Assembly: GCA_002394535.1 (NCBI GenBank)
Contig: DGUG01000073.1
Location: 1-13,471, forward strand
From: Lachnospiraceae bacterium UBA4316
Lineage (GTDB): Bacteria; Bacillota; Clostridia; Lachnospirales; Lachnospiraceae
Direction: 5' to 3'
Length of the DNA stretch: 13,471 nt
In this document: positions 6,241-13,346 of the stretch, piece after piece
Position numbering within the stretch: position 1 is the first letter of the stretch
Layout of the letters: each line of letters opens with the position of its first letter
Notes under the pieces: generated by a model
The model's input: the letters and a program-made list of their open reading frames with translations, nothing else
Database searches by the model: none
What the model was told of the DNA's origin: nothing
Program-made: the position numbers and the translations under genes

Positions 6241-7689
6241 TCACATCGCCCCTTCATCCCCTGCCACCAGCAGGCGGATTGTCTTGAATACCAGTTTGAT
6301 ATCGAGCGACATTGACCACTCGTCTATGTACTTCGTGTCAAGCTTTACAACCTCTTCAAAATCGGTAATAAGGGATCTTCCTGATATCTGCCACAGACCT
6401 GTGATTCCCGGCTTGCATGTAAGTCTTGCTCTGTGATGGTATTCGTATTTTTCCCATTCATCAACTGTCGGAGGTCTCGTTCCCACAAGCGACATTTGAC
6501 CCAGAAGTACGTTGAAGAACTGGGGGAATTCATCGAGGCTGTGCTTCCGAAGAAATGCCCCGATTCCGGTATGCTGCACGCCGTTTTCATCGACGGTGTT
6601 ACCGATGACTCTCGGATCAAAATCAAGCTTAAACATCATACCGTCTTCATTACGGTTCATGTTCTCAAGTTCTGATTTTTGCGCATCGGCACCCACGTGC
6701 ATCGTCCGTAATTTATACATACGGAATTTTCTGCCGTTTCGCCCGATCCTCTCCTGGGTATATATGACAGGCCCCGGGGACTGCTTCTTTATCATCGGAC
6801 CGCATATGGCAATTATGACAAGTGCCATAATGCTTCCCACAAGACCGCCGGTTATGTCCATCAGTCTTTTTATTGCATGCTCAAGCGGAGTTGCGTACCT
6901 CTCCGCAGCCGTCAGAACAGTGATGCCCGCGATCCTGTTACCGAAGGGATGACTTCCCATGTGCCTTAGCCCCGATACCGCAAAGTGCACCGTAACCGTC
7001 ATCTTTCTGCACTCTTCCATCAGCTTGTCTATTCGCGGAGTAATCTTCTCGCAGTCAATGAATACCGAATCGATCCACTCTCTACAGATGTAATCTCCCG
7101 CTTCTTCTATATTGCATACAACAGGTACACCGCAAACCTCACTTCGTTTGTCACGCTTTGTAAACACTATTCCGGTAACCTTGTACGTATCCCCATGATT
7201 TTCCGTAAGGGTCCTGATCGTCTCCTCCGCAAGTGCCGGATCGACTACAGCAAGCATAGACAGCTTGTTTGAATCATTTATCCTGGTATGATTGAGCACA
7301 TATTTCCATGAAATTCTCGTAAGATAGGATATCAGGACATGAAGAATAAAAGTCAGAAACAGCAGAATACGTGAATACTCTGCTCCGGCTTTCTGGGCAT
7401 ACATATATACTACCGAAAGTGCAAAAACGAGGATGCACGTTTTCACGGTCTCGACGAATTCTATGAAGAATCCGCGCTTTAGTACGTTGTGCATGGAATT
7501 GATCGACATCACCACCACGAAGTCAATGAGAAAGAGCACAAAGCCAAGTTCTCTGTATATGCCTTCACCATAGAGCACCTCGCGGAATCTCAGCCACATA
7601 GCCAGCACATACGCTATCTGGAGGCTTATCTCTTCCACTATTATAAAATCAAGATGTTTTGTCCATTCCTGCCGGTATCGTTTGTACAT
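6241..7689 (-). CDS. Undecaprenyl-phosphate sugar-1-phosphate transferase, module A
   Basis: Initiating enzyme that attaches the first sugar phosphate to undecaprenyl phosphate. The full-length 482-residue protein has four N-terminal membrane helices (about 13-34, 46-63, 82-98, 106-124), a Rossmann-like middle domain (about 140-265) and the C-terminal sugar transferase domain. The latter has KRLMDITGG (274-282), a membrane-inserted helix (283-300), QSPGPVIYTQERIGRNG (303-319), FRMYKLRTM (322-330), the catalytic Asp-Glu pair in SLDEFPQ (384-390; D386, E387), MSLVGTRPP (399-407) and KPGITGLWQISGR (426-438). This is the usual length for WbaP/CpsE-type enzymes; the sugar is unknown. It starts 2 bases after the kinase stop, so it is tightly coupled. 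It is the last gene of module A, and its stop faces the XRE stop 10 bases away with no terminator between. Confidence 0.95.
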   Translation of the reverse strand: MYKRYRQEWTKHLDFIIVEEISLQIAYVLAMWLRFREVLYGEGIYRELGFVLFLIDFVVVMSINSMHNVLKRGFFIEFVETVKTCILVFALSVVYMYAQKAGAEYSRILLFLTFILHVLISYLTRISWKYVLNHTRINDSNKLSMLAVVDPALAEETIRTLTENHGDTYKVTGIVFTKRDKRSEVCGVPVVCNIEEAGDYICREWIDSVFIDCEKITPRIDKLMEECRKMTVTVHFAVSGLRHMGSHPFGNRIAGITVLTAAERYATPLEHAIKRLMDITGGLVGSIMALVIIAICGPMIKKQSPGPVIYTQERIGRNGRKFRMYKLRTMHVGADAQKSELENMNRNEDGMMFKLDFDPRVIGNTVDENGVQHTGIGAFLRKHSLDEFPQFFNVLLGQMSLVGTRPPTVDEWEKYEYHHRARLTCKPGITGLWQISGRSLITDFEEVVKLDTKYIDEWSMSLDIKLVFKTIRLLVAGDEGAM

Positions 7690-7691
7690 GA

Positions 7692-8414
7692 TTATTTCCC
7701 GTAATAACTCCCGTAATATTTACCGTAGTACTTGCCATAATATTTACCGTAATACTTGCCACCGATCTCAACCTTGTTGAGTACGACTCCGAGTATGTTG
7801 CAGTCTGCTTTCTGGAGCTGCTCCACAACTCTTTGGGCAAAATTGCGGCTGATGGTTCTCGGCTCCATAACCACCACTGCGCCGTCACACTCCTTGGCGA
7901 CTATGGCGCTGTCTATTACACTGCCAAGAGGCGGCGTGTCAATAATGATATAATCAAACTGGCCCCGCAGTGTTTCAAGTGCGGTCCTGAATCTCTTTAC
8001 TCCGAGAAGTTCTGCCGGATTGGGCGGCACCGCTCCCGTCGGAATCAGGAATAATCTAGGGATATTGGTCTTGAATATGCACTCTTCAAGCGGCTTTCTG
8101 CCTGCCAGAAAATAGGCAAGCCCGCCTGTTGCCTTGGACATCTGATAGCGCCCGTTAAGTACGGATTTACGCATATCGGCATCAATAAAGAGCACCCTCT
8201 TTCCTGCCTCTATCATTGAAATTGCAAGATTAAACGATACGGATGATTTTCCCTCCCCCGGGACGCAGCTCGTAAAAGCGATAGTCTTGACATCATCTCC
8301 GCAAAAATCAATATTTGTACGGAGTGTTTTGAACGCCTCGCTTAAGCGAAAATCAAGGGTGATCTTTTTATTTATGGTTATTAGGTTCCGGCTCTCGTTT
8401 GTCTCCCCTGCCAT
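7692..8414 (-). CDS. cpsD: CpsD/CapB-type bacterial tyrosine kinase, module A
   Basis: Cytoplasmic BY-kinase working with the CpsC protein encoded immediately upstream. Among its 240 residues are a Wzz-contact N-terminus, EAFKTLRTNIDF (26-37), Walker A SCVPGEGKSS (49-58), Walker A' VLFIDADMR (74-82), Walker B YIIIDTPPLG (155-164) and PPNPAELL (130-137). The C-terminus (220-240) is five consecutive (K/S)YYG units, giving ten tyrosines and ending the protein. The ATG directly abuts the TAA of cpsC (stop 8415-8417, start 8414), and the sugar transferase follows 2 bases after its stop. The phosphatase CpsB at 9387-10115 is the expected antagonist. Kinase domain motifs are more canonical than in the module B paralogue. 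Confidence 0.95.
   Translation of the reverse strand: MAGETNESRNLITINKKITLDFRLSEAFKTLRTNIDFCGDDVKTIAFTSCVPGEGKSSVSFNLAISMIEAGKRVLFIDADMRKSVLNGRYQMSKATGGLAYFLAGRKPLEECIFKTNIPRLFLIPTGAVPPNPAELLGVKRFRTALETLRGQFDYIIIDTPPLGSVIDSAIVAKECDGAVVVMEPRTISRNFAQRVVEQLQKADCNILGVVLNKVEIGGKYYGKYYGKYYGKYYGSYYGK
7695..7757 (-). repeat. 12-bp tandem repeat encoding the tyrosine cluster of kinase A
   Basis: Five 12-base units plus a final Lys codon encode KYYG-KYYG-KYYG-KYYG-SYYG-K. Tyr codons alternate between TAT and TAC across units, so the repeat is somewhat diverged at DNA level while the protein pattern is exact, suggesting selection for the pattern. Confidence 0.85.
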
Positions 8415-9365
8415 TTATCTGACCCTCCTGTTATTTTCAAAACTGTCGTGAGTTTCTCCAAGTATGCTGTCTGCTTCCCTGAGTTCAACAGCCTGCGGAG
8501 CCTGTGGCTCGACTATCTCGCCTGTATTGTCCACAGCTGCAGAGATCGCTTTGACTTCCTTTTCTATCTTTGATGCATCCGATAGAGTTTCTGTCATTAC
8601 AACGTGGGAATGTGAAGAAACCTTCTTTTTCTTCTTGCTTGCGGATTTATTTCTGACTAGTTCCTCGTCAAGTACAGGGATCGAGCCAAGAACCGACAGC
8701 CCCAGATATTTTTCAACATCATCGGGATTTTTGATCGTATCATCCATTATGAATACAATAATGATTATCATAACGGCTACCGCTCCTCCGAGTACTCCTC
8801 CGATAAGCGTATTTCTGATAGTTTTGGGACTTGATATTTCTGTAGGGAGATTTGCCTCCTCAACGACGTTAACCGCTTCCGTATTCATAACATTTGCGAT
8901 ATGCTCGGATGCCGATTTTCTGATTCCGTCCGCCATTGCCCTTGCCATGTACGGATCGGTGTCTTCTGCGGTTATCGAAACGATACGTGTATCTGTAGGA
9001 ACCGATACCGTGATCTTCTTTTTAAAATCATCGTTATCGATGTCTATACTAAGTTCCGCCTTTACTTCCTCAAGCACCGGACGGCTCGTGACAAGTTCCT
9101 GATAGTCCTTGGTAAGCTGTGTTCCGGACTGAAGATCGCTGTAGGTAAGGGATTCGGAATTCTGTCTGTTTATAACATAGATTTTAGTTGTGGATTCATA
9201 CTTAGGAGTAATCAGAAAGAAGCATACAAGATATGTTGCGGCTGCAAAAACAAGCGCACTTACTATCACTATCCAAATCTTGGATAGTACAACCCCTGCC
9301 AGTTCGAGAATGTCTATTTCCAGAACATCCTCTCCGTCATTTACGGCACGACGATCCTGTTCCAT
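8415..9365 (-). CDS. cpsC: CpsC/Wzz-type polysaccharide co-polymerase, module A
   Basis: Membrane chain-length regulator and kinase activator. The 316 residues contain LEIDILELAGVVLSKIWIVI (15-34), two membrane helices (about 31-53 and 185-207), an extracellular domain with DLQSGTQLTKDY (78-89), RPVLEEV (95-101) and DTDPYMARAMAD (135-146), and the pre-TM2 proline segment ANLPTEISSP (171-180). After the normal kinase-contact segment NPDDVEKYLGLSVLGSIP (213-230) comes an unusual cytoplasmic tail of about 80 residues (237-316), starting with a Lys-rich patch ASKKKKKV and continuing acidic and probably disordered. The module B paralogue lacks this tail. A Gly/Ala-type AGGGGGAG ribosome binding site lies 4 bases before ATG 9365. 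The stop codon abuts the kinase start. Confidence 0.94.
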   Translation of the reverse strand: MEQDRRAVNDGEDVLEIDILELAGVVLSKIWIVIVSALVFAAATYLVCFFLITPKYESTTKIYVINRQNSESLTYSDLQSGTQLTKDYQELVTSRPVLEEVKAELSIDIDNDDFKKKITVSVPTDTRIVSITAEDTDPYMARAMADGIRKSASEHIANVMNTEAVNVVEEANLPTEISSPKTIRNTLIGGVLGGAVAVMIIIIVFIMDDTIKNPDDVEKYLGLSVLGSIPVLDEELVRNKSASKKKKKVSSHSHVVMTETLSDASKIEKEVKAISAAVDNTGEIVEPQAPQAVELREADSILGETHDSFENNRRVR

Positions 9366-9386
9366 TTTCTCCCCCTATTCCCCTTA

Positions 9387-10115
9387 TTAATCTACATACT
9401 CATTCGACAGAATTCTTGACGGATTTACTGAAAAGAGCCTGTCATGATAATCCTCTCCGTATTTTTTCGCAATATACTTCGAAGCCTTTGCAAGTTCAGG
9501 CGCTCTGTGCCCTACCCCGTGAGCATCAGTCGCCACAAAATGAACCATTTGATTCTTTAGAAGCTTTTTTACGAACCTTCTTATCCTGAAGTTCCCCTTA
9601 AGTGCCTCAGCATTTATCTGAACATAAGCACCCTTCTCGATAAGACCGTCCACAAAATCAATATCGCCCACAAGATTCTCATATCTTTCTATATGAGCAA
9701 TTATCGGAAGATATCCCGCATTGATCAGGTTTGTAATGCCATCTTCTATAGAATGTTTATCAAGTGTAAAACCAAACTCCGTTAGCACATAATCGGAGCC
9801 TGCCATTGTTAATACCGTTCCGTCCTCAAGCCACGATATGGCGCTGGGATAGTAATACACTTCACAGCCGAGATACAGCTCTATTCTGCCTGCCTTTTCG
9901 TCACCCTGCGCCACCCTGCGTAGCTTGTCAAAACGCTCACGGATCGTATCAACGTCCGCTTCCATATACCCCTTATGATAATGGGGCGTAAGGATAGCCC
10001 GTCTGATTCCTTCGTCATACATTACGCGAAGCATTGCAACAGACTTATCCATGTCTCTTGCTCCGTCATCAACTCCCGGAATCACATGGCAATGAATATC
10101 GGTAAGTCCGGTCAT
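9387..10115 (-). CDS. cpsB: CpsB/YwqE-type tyrosine-protein phosphatase (PHP domain)
   Basis: Metal-dependent phosphatase that removes phosphate from the CpsD tyrosine cluster. All PHP-fold metal-site elements are visible in its 242 residues: DIHCHVIPGVDDG (6-18; H8, H10, D16), TPHYHKG (43-49; H45, H47), GCEVYY (83-88; E85), IAHIERY (139-145; H141, R144) and ATDAHG (195-200; D197, H199). Length is normal for the family (about 240-255). It lies 2 bases after the stop of the small secreted-protein gene and 21 bases before cpsC, giving the classical B-C-D gene order in module A. It is the only phosphatase in the window. Confidence 0.96.
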   Translation of the reverse strand: MTGLTDIHCHVIPGVDDGARDMDKSVAMLRVMYDEGIRRAILTPHYHKGYMEADVDTIRERFDKLRRVAQGDEKAGRIELYLGCEVYYYPSAISWLEDGTVLTMAGSDYVLTEFGFTLDKHSIEDGITNLINAGYLPIIAHIERYENLVGDIDFVDGLIEKGAYVQINAEALKGNFRIRRFVKKLLKNQMVHFVATDAHGVGHRAPELAKASKYIAKKYGEDYHDRLFSVNPSRILSNEYVD

Positions 10116-10117
10116 TT

Positions 10118-10609
10118 CTAGTGAAGCGTAGCCTTTCCTGCTGATGTATTTGCTCCTGCGGGCGCATTAAGTTCCACGATTGAAACTGTTCCGAATGAAG
10201 GTGCCATGAAGCCTACATATCCGTTTCTTATAGTACAGGGAACGATAATTGTTTTTCCGTTGGGAAGCAGGATGTATGCAAACACATTTGTTGCCCCGTT
10301 CTTTAAGCCTGCTGCCGCAAGAAGAACCGGAACCACACCGCCCTTGTAGTTTGCAGGTGCTTCGATTGTTATCGTACCTTTAACGCTCGGAACCATGCCC
10401 AGGGATGCCGCATTACTGGAAATAAATGATCCTAATGACGTCAGCTCCTTCTGAGTCGGAACCTTGATAGATGCCACAGATGCACTTGTAGATCCCGGAA
10501 CAACTATTGATACGACTCCTGCCTGAGGGCTCGGAGCAGCAAAAGCTGTCGATGAAATTGCAAGCGTAAGGGCTGCGGTTAATGCTGCTAATGATTTGAT
10601 TTTTCTCAT
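10118..10609 (-). CDS. Small secreted protein, module A (unknown function)
   Basis: A 163-residue exported protein of unknown function. The Sec signal peptide is MRKIKS plus a hydrophobic core (7-20), with likely cleavage after TAFA at residue 24. The mature part is rich in Val/Ser/Ala/Pro with an amphipathic segment (52-72) and a predicted beta-rich end (75-146): GTITIEAP, NVFAYILLPNGKTIIVP, RNGYVGFMAPSFGTVSIVEL, then a loose Ala/Gly tail. Its C-terminal region resembles that of the module B protein at 1184-1741. The start at 10609 is chosen over the upstream in-frame ATG at 10633 because AAAGGAGG (10616-10623) lies 6 bases before it and the signal peptide begins there. There is no sortase motif. 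Tight spacing to cpsB (2 bases) places it within the operon. Confidence 0.86.
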   Translation of the reverse strand: MRKIKSLAALTAALTLAISSTAFAAPSPQAGVVSIVVPGSTSASVASIKVPTQKELTSLGSFISSNAASLGMVPSVKGTITIEAPANYKGGVVPVLLAAAGLKNGATNVFAYILLPNGKTIIVPCTIRNGYVGFMAPSFGTVSIVELNAPAGANTSAGKATLH

Positions 10610-10615
10610 TGGTCT

Positions 10616-10623
10616 CCTCCTTT
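10616..10623 (-). promoter_or_regulatory. Full AAAGGAGG ribosome binding site that sets the start at 10609
   Basis: A complete AAAGGAGG, 6 bases before ATG 10609. It excludes the longer in-frame start at 10633 and suggests strong translation. Confidence 0.8.
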
Positions 10624-10636
10624 GATAAGACACCGC

Positions 10637-11764
10637 CTACTCGGCAGGTGTGTAAAATCTGTCGACTATAAGCTGTTTTAGAGCATCTTCGTCAACGATG
10701 TAACCCATTTCATATTCGTAATCTTCTATTTCACCGGGCTCTATGCGTTTCATCTCACCCGGAACAGAAACTATATCTTTGTCGGACAGTTCCAGATCAA
10801 GCAGCAGCTTTGCCAGATAAGTCATCTCATCTATCGTAAGATTAGTCTTGACCTTGTCCGCCTCAGAGTTATACAGCGCTATGGGATATGTGATGTTTTC
10901 AGCCGTCCTGGCTTTAACCGCAGGGAAGAGTTTCTTGAGGTACATAACCTGTCTCTTCATCCTTCCCATTGCACTGTCATCTATGCCGGTATCTCTTCTT
11001 GCCACAAATATGACTGCATCCTTATTAAGAAGAAGATAATCCTTCGTTCCGGCTTTCATCTTCGGATTCCACTTTGTCAGATCCTCGGGTATGTCTACAG
11101 TGATTCCTCCGAGAGAATCATTGATATCGGGTATAGCCGTAATATCAACCGATACATATCTGTTTATAGGAATGCTGTACAGCAGATTGCTCACTGCATC
11201 CACCACGGCCTCGTTTGTCCTCTCGCCCTGAGTTCCGAAACTGTGCTGTATGGCTATGGGCCCTTTCTTGACCGTTGCAACCTCGTCATTAAGATCGAGC
11301 ACTTTTATGGAGGCCACGGTATCTCTCGGAATGCTCATGAAGCTTACTGTCTTCTTCACCGCATCTACCGTCCCGAGAACTATCGTATCTGCCTGATACG
11401 GATTGGCGTCGGTATCCTTGTCGCCCTTCAGTCCGTAGTCGTCTATACCCATAACGAGAATGTTTATCAGGTTGTCGTTGTATCTGTATTTCTTCCCATT
11501 ATAGGTTATCGTCACGTCTTCCTGATACTTTTTGGGCTGCGTCTTTTCAGGAGCCTCATCAAGCTCGTTGATCTTGTGCACCGAAATACCTGCCGGCTCA
11601 CTTGCCTGAAACATATCGGCGGTAAGATATGTAGCCCGCTGCCACTTGTGAAGAAGGAGCACGATTACTATACCGAGTATCCCTATTATAATAAGAAGCG
11701 TTATGAGCAATGCCTTAACCCATTCGGGCACTCTGCTTTTTTCTGTAGTGTCTTTCCTTCCCAC
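10637..11764 (-). CDS. LytR-CpsA-Psr (LCP) family ligase, module A
   Basis: Extracellular LCP ligase that attaches polyprenyl-linked polymer to the cell wall. The 375 residues comprise a basic N-terminus, one membrane helix (about 17-38), a linker and an LCP domain (about 98-285): ILVMGID (102-108), QADTIVLGTVD (124-134; D126), FMSIPRDT (142-149; R147), IQHSFG (172-177), SLGGITVDI (217-225), FVARRDTG (253-260) and GRMKRQ (267-272). All catalytic landmarks are more canonical than in the module B LCP. A short domain (about 290-375) follows. The start codon is GTG (11764), with AAAGG seven bases upstream; no ATG fits. It is 46 bases after the sortase stop and 27 bases before the secreted-protein gene. 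Confidence 0.94.
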   Translation of the reverse strand: MGRKDTTEKSRVPEWVKALLITLLIIIGILGIVIVLLLHKWQRATYLTADMFQASEPAGISVHKINELDEAPEKTQPKKYQEDVTITYNGKKYRYNDNLINILVMGIDDYGLKGDKDTDANPYQADTIVLGTVDAVKKTVSFMSIPRDTVASIKVLDLNDEVATVKKGPIAIQHSFGTQGERTNEAVVDAVSNLLYSIPINRYVSVDITAIPDINDSLGGITVDIPEDLTKWNPKMKAGTKDYLLLNKDAVIFVARRDTGIDDSAMGRMKRQVMYLKKLFPAVKARTAENITYPIALYNSEADKVKTNLTIDEMTYLAKLLLDLELSDKDIVSVPGEMKRIEPGEIEDYEYEMGYIVDEDALKQLIVDRFYTPAE

Positions 11765-11810
11765 TTCTTAACCTTTATGTCCCTCAAGAGTTACTTTTAT
11801 TTAAGTCGTC

Positions 11811-12665
11811 TCAATATCTTACTTCGTCCAGAACGCCGTACACGAACAGACGCTTATTCTCATCATCACAATGTGTCACGAGTCCGATCACATGATCCCC
11901 GAAGGAAGGTCTGGCTTCTTCCCTGAAGTTTGCGGACAGATCCCTTATGTCCTCCAACCCGTCAAAGAATTCCCCAAACTGCGCCGGATCGTTAAAATCA
12001 TATGCCAGAAGCATATTGTCGGCAGAGCCTGTGAAGCAGGCGTATATCCTGTATTTAAGCTCCGCATCGGATAAATATATGTTAATGCATTGATTTTCTT
12101 CGAAAAAATCGGAATCCCTGAATCTGTGCAGGCCCGCAAACATAGTGCCGTCTTCGGGATTGTGCCCGTATATAAGTGTCAGCGGGTCCGAAAAATCATC
12201 CGAATTCATGGAGTCGGTGATGATCATTCCTTTATCATCGGGATTCCCGTGTATGTCATGGGTGAAGTAGAAAGGATCCTCGGCATCCTCGCAATAGGCG
12301 ATAGGATAATCTATTCCACCACCGGGTATCTCTATCCATGCATATACATCGTCGCACTCGGCTGATGCACTCTCAAGTCCTGTTTCGTGCTCAGGCTCTC
12401 CCGAGCTTTCATATAATCCATACCAGCCGGAAGGTCTTGTTGCAACAGTTTCCTCTTCCGGGGTATTATTTTCAATCTGCTCGAAAATCGCGGGATCAAT
12501 TTCGCCAGTTCCCGCTTCCGGACTCTGCTGCCCGCCATCAGTGGCCTGTGTCTGCCCGTATCTTTCCTCTCTTATAATATAGGTAATCGCGGCTACCATC
12601 ACAGCTATAACAATAAGCGCTGCAACTATGGCGATTACTATCCCCTTGTTTGTACCTTTAACCAA
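11811..12665 (-). CDS. srtB: Class B sortase
   Basis: Membrane-bound transpeptidase that normally cleaves a sorting signal and links a protein to the wall. The 284 residues have a membrane helix (about 9-31), an acidic spacer (32-105) and a sortase domain: DVYAWIEIPGGGIDYPI (106-122), FYFTHDIHGNPDDKGMI (132-148), LIYGHNPEDGTMFAGL (164-179; His168), and LVTHCDDENKRLFVYG (262-277; Cys266 and Arg272). The TMFAGL element and overall length point to class B. The residue before the catalytic Cys is His instead of the usual Thr. The start is TTG at 12665 with AGGGA 8 bases upstream; the next Met lies inside the membrane helix. It begins 4 bases after the zinc-ribbon gene stop. No substrate with a sorting signal is encoded in the window. 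Confidence 0.92.
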   Translation of the reverse strand: MVKGTNKGIVIAIVAALIVIAVMVAAITYIIREERYGQTQATDGGQQSPEAGTGEIDPAIFEQIENNTPEEETVATRPSGWYGLYESSGEPEHETGLESASAECDDVYAWIEIPGGGIDYPIAYCEDAEDPFYFTHDIHGNPDDKGMIITDSMNSDDFSDPLTLIYGHNPEDGTMFAGLHRFRDSDFFEENQCINIYLSDAELKYRIYACFTGSADNMLLAYDFNDPAQFGEFFDGLEDIRDLSANFREEARPSFGDHVIGLVTHCDDENKRLFVYGVLDEVRY

Positions 12666-12669
12666 CTAT

Positions 12670-13284
12670 CTATTCCCTGACCACGTTTATTATATTCTGG
12701 GTGGTCACATTCTCTTCGTCATCATAAGTGGTATTCTTGATCTTCAATACCATATGCTTTATCTTGGCATCTTCGGTAACGTTACGCTTCTCTTCCTTCG
12801 TAAGCATTGCCCATTTATCGGCCGTATATCCAACATCGACCATGTCAGATCCGCACTCTTTACAATAATATGTGTCCTGTCTGCCGCTGTGCGTTGCGAC
12901 GCTGCTGCATTTGTAGCATACATACACTTTTTCTTCTTCGGCTATCTCTTCTTCGGATTCGGCTTCCGCCTCTTCCGCTTCGGGCACATCCGGCACCTCT
13001 GTCTCTTCAGACTCCGTTTTTTGAATATCGTGCGTTATCTCTTGCTCGGTATCCGCCTCGTCAGCAATAGCATCTGTTTTGTTATCATCAATAACGTCGG
13101 TTATTTCATCGTCCTCTGAAAACTTCCCTGCAATGATTTTTGCCCTCTCGTCATCTCCCATTGCATTCCATGCAGAGGATTCAATTCCGCAAGACTCGAT
13201 TATGCCGCCGCACCTGGGGCATACGCCGGTCACGTTCTCCACAAGATCAACGTATTTGCAGTTTTCACAGCATCCGATGTACAT
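12670..13284 (-). CDS. Duplicated zinc-ribbon protein with acidic linker (unknown function)
   Basis: Function not recognised; first gene of module A. The 204 residues have two zinc-ribbon units joined by a long acidic, probably disordered linker (56-118). Unit 1 has Cys6/Cys9 and CPRC (22-25), followed by a helix with W39, M42 and DDERAKII (44-51). Unit 2 has CYKC (123-126) and CKEC (141-144), followed by a matching helix with W158, M160 and KEEKRNV (163-169). The two units look like an internal duplication. No signal peptide or membrane segment, so it is cytoplasmic. The start is ATG 13284 with AGGGG about 6 bases upstream, 27 bases from the predicted transcription start. It could be a zinc- or redox-sensing or scaffold protein for the operon, but this is a guess. 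Confidence 0.85.
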   Translation of the reverse strand: MYIGCCENCKYVDLVENVTGVCPRCGGIIESCGIESSAWNAMGDDERAKIIAGKFSEDDEITDVIDDNKTDAIADEADTEQEITHDIQKTESEETEVPDVPEAEEAEAESEEEIAEEEKVYVCYKCSSVATHSGRQDTYYCKECGSDMVDVGYTADKWAMLTKEEKRNVTEDAKIKHMVLKIKNTTYDDEENVTTQNIINVVRE

Positions 13285-13317
13285 ACTTTCCCCTGTAACA
13301 TGCCCTTACAAAGATTT

Positions 13318-13346
13318 ATTCTAAAATGATTTACATAACTTGTCAA
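13318..13346 (-). promoter_or_regulatory. Promoter of module A
   Basis: TTGACA (13346-13341) and TAGAAT (13323-13318) with a 17-base spacer, reading leftward. Predicted transcription start is about 13311, giving a leader of about 27 bases before the zinc-ribbon gene. No GGAAG...ACTTCC site is present here, so control differs from that of module B. Confidence 0.8.

Noticed and set aside
8826..8855. NLPTEISS in CpsC of module A as a sortase sorting motif
   Set aside because: It precedes the second membrane helix of a Wzz fold and corresponds to the normal proline-rich segment; a long cytoplasmic tail follows rather than a short charged end.
9063..9070. TACTTCCT half-site inside cpsC of module A as another regulator site
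   Set aside because: No left arm GGAAG and it lies within coding sequence; an 8-base match is expected by chance.
8464..9102. Long rightward open frame opposite cpsC of module A
   Set aside because: Ser/Thr-rich low-complexity translation that shadows the coding frame of a well-recognised gene; no own start signals.
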